64,000 bases of DNA from Salsipaludibacter albus (GTDB lineage Bacteria > Actinomycetota > Nitriliruptoria > Nitriliruptorales > Nitriliruptoraceae), in contig NZ_JAHOPH010000005.1 in assembly GCF_019798055.1 (NCBI RefSeq), positions 54,426 through 118,425 on the forward strand, written 5' to 3'. More model-generated notes on the stretch are below. The model was given only the letters and a program-made list of their open reading frames with translations, was not told the origin of the DNA and ran no database searches. The DNA is not shown here. Positions within the stretch are counted from its first letter, which is position 1.

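Larger units (their letters stand above)
54423..63042 (-). repeat. Alternating 1.2/1.7 kb higher-order repeat of gene A
   Basis: A conserved junction (acidic linker, then S-G-P-I-x-V-A-A-A-x-A-V) recurs at 63042, 61884, 60225, 59019, 57336, 56139 and 54423. Steps are 1158, 1659, 1206, 1683, 1197 and 1716 bp, so short and long units alternate and the super-period is about 2.85 kb. Each long unit holds a W/F-rich cassette, which accounts for most of the ~0.5 kb difference. The pattern implies duplication of a short-long pair. Confidence 0.85.

Noticed and set aside
52942..62157. Very long plus-strand open frame of about 3,070 codons opposite gene A
   Set aside because: It runs antisense to a well-supported gene, its protein is Arg/Gly/Asp/Ala-rich with no domain, and it arises because G/C third-position bias removes stops on the other strand.
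63972..63972. GTG at 63972 as the start of gene A
   Set aside because: It codes a Val in the middle of an A-V-A-V-N-V strand and the frame stays open to the window edge, with no ribosome-binding site.
1..64000. tRNA, rRNA or insertion sequence
   Set aside because: I saw no cloverleaf-like, ribosomal or transposase sequence; terminal inverted repeats were not evident.

Overview
This 64 kb window is one uninterrupted locus of two enormous, adjacent, same-strand (minus) genes. I see no other protein gene, no RNA gene, no CRISPR array and no insertion sequence. Gene A (28048 to beyond 64000; at least 11,983 codons visible, start outside the window) is followed after a 417-bp gap by gene B (GTG at 27630, open through position 1; 9,210 codons visible, stop outside the window). 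Together they cover more than 99% of the sequence.

The DNA is very GC-rich with strong G/C third-position bias. Gene B starts with GTG and carries a Sec-type signal peptide. This suits a high-GC bacterium. An actinobacterial lineage is my best guess, but giant secreted beta-strand proteins also occur in Planctomycetes and related phyla, and nothing here fixes the taxon.

Layout in the direction of transcription (right to left). Gene A: 64000-54400, beta-strand repeats in an alternating ~1.2/~1.7 kb higher-order pattern, with a W/F-rich cassette inserted in every second unit; 54400-44700, more beta-strand repeats, plus three CBM5/12-like modules (49588-50095) and an HGL-module block (51370-52330); 44622-41200, a fourth CBM-like module, HGL modules and Cys motifs; 41200-33300, a region shared with gene B, including Ca-loop repeats, a dockerin-like insert, Calx-beta-like repeats and GQ-V-I modules; 33040-30090, RTX Ca-binding blocks; 29655-28556, two LamG-like domains; then an acidic Pro-rich linker and a terminal Calx-beta domain. 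Gap 27631-28047: a hairpin just after gene A's stop, a second GC hairpin and a promoter-like element ahead of gene B. Gene B: signal peptide, a small metzincin-like zinc protease motif (HELGHVAGLDH), an acidic linker, a choice-of-anchor-D-like Ig domain, RTX-like repeats, HGL modules, about 16 kb of ~62-residue beta-strand monomers that include a 747-bp higher-order tandem array, and then the segment paralogous to gene A's 41.2-34.5 kb.

Reading: A and B are tandem paralogous giant secreted proteins, probably adhesins or matrix proteins. Ca-binding modules (RTX, Calx-beta, dockerin-like) and glycan-binding-type modules (CBM5/12-like, LamG-like) are spaced along beta-solenoid-like rods. B alone visibly carries a protease-like N-terminus; A alone visibly carries the CBM-like, cassette and dockerin-like modules. 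These functional roles are inferred from domain resemblance and are not demonstrated by the sequence.
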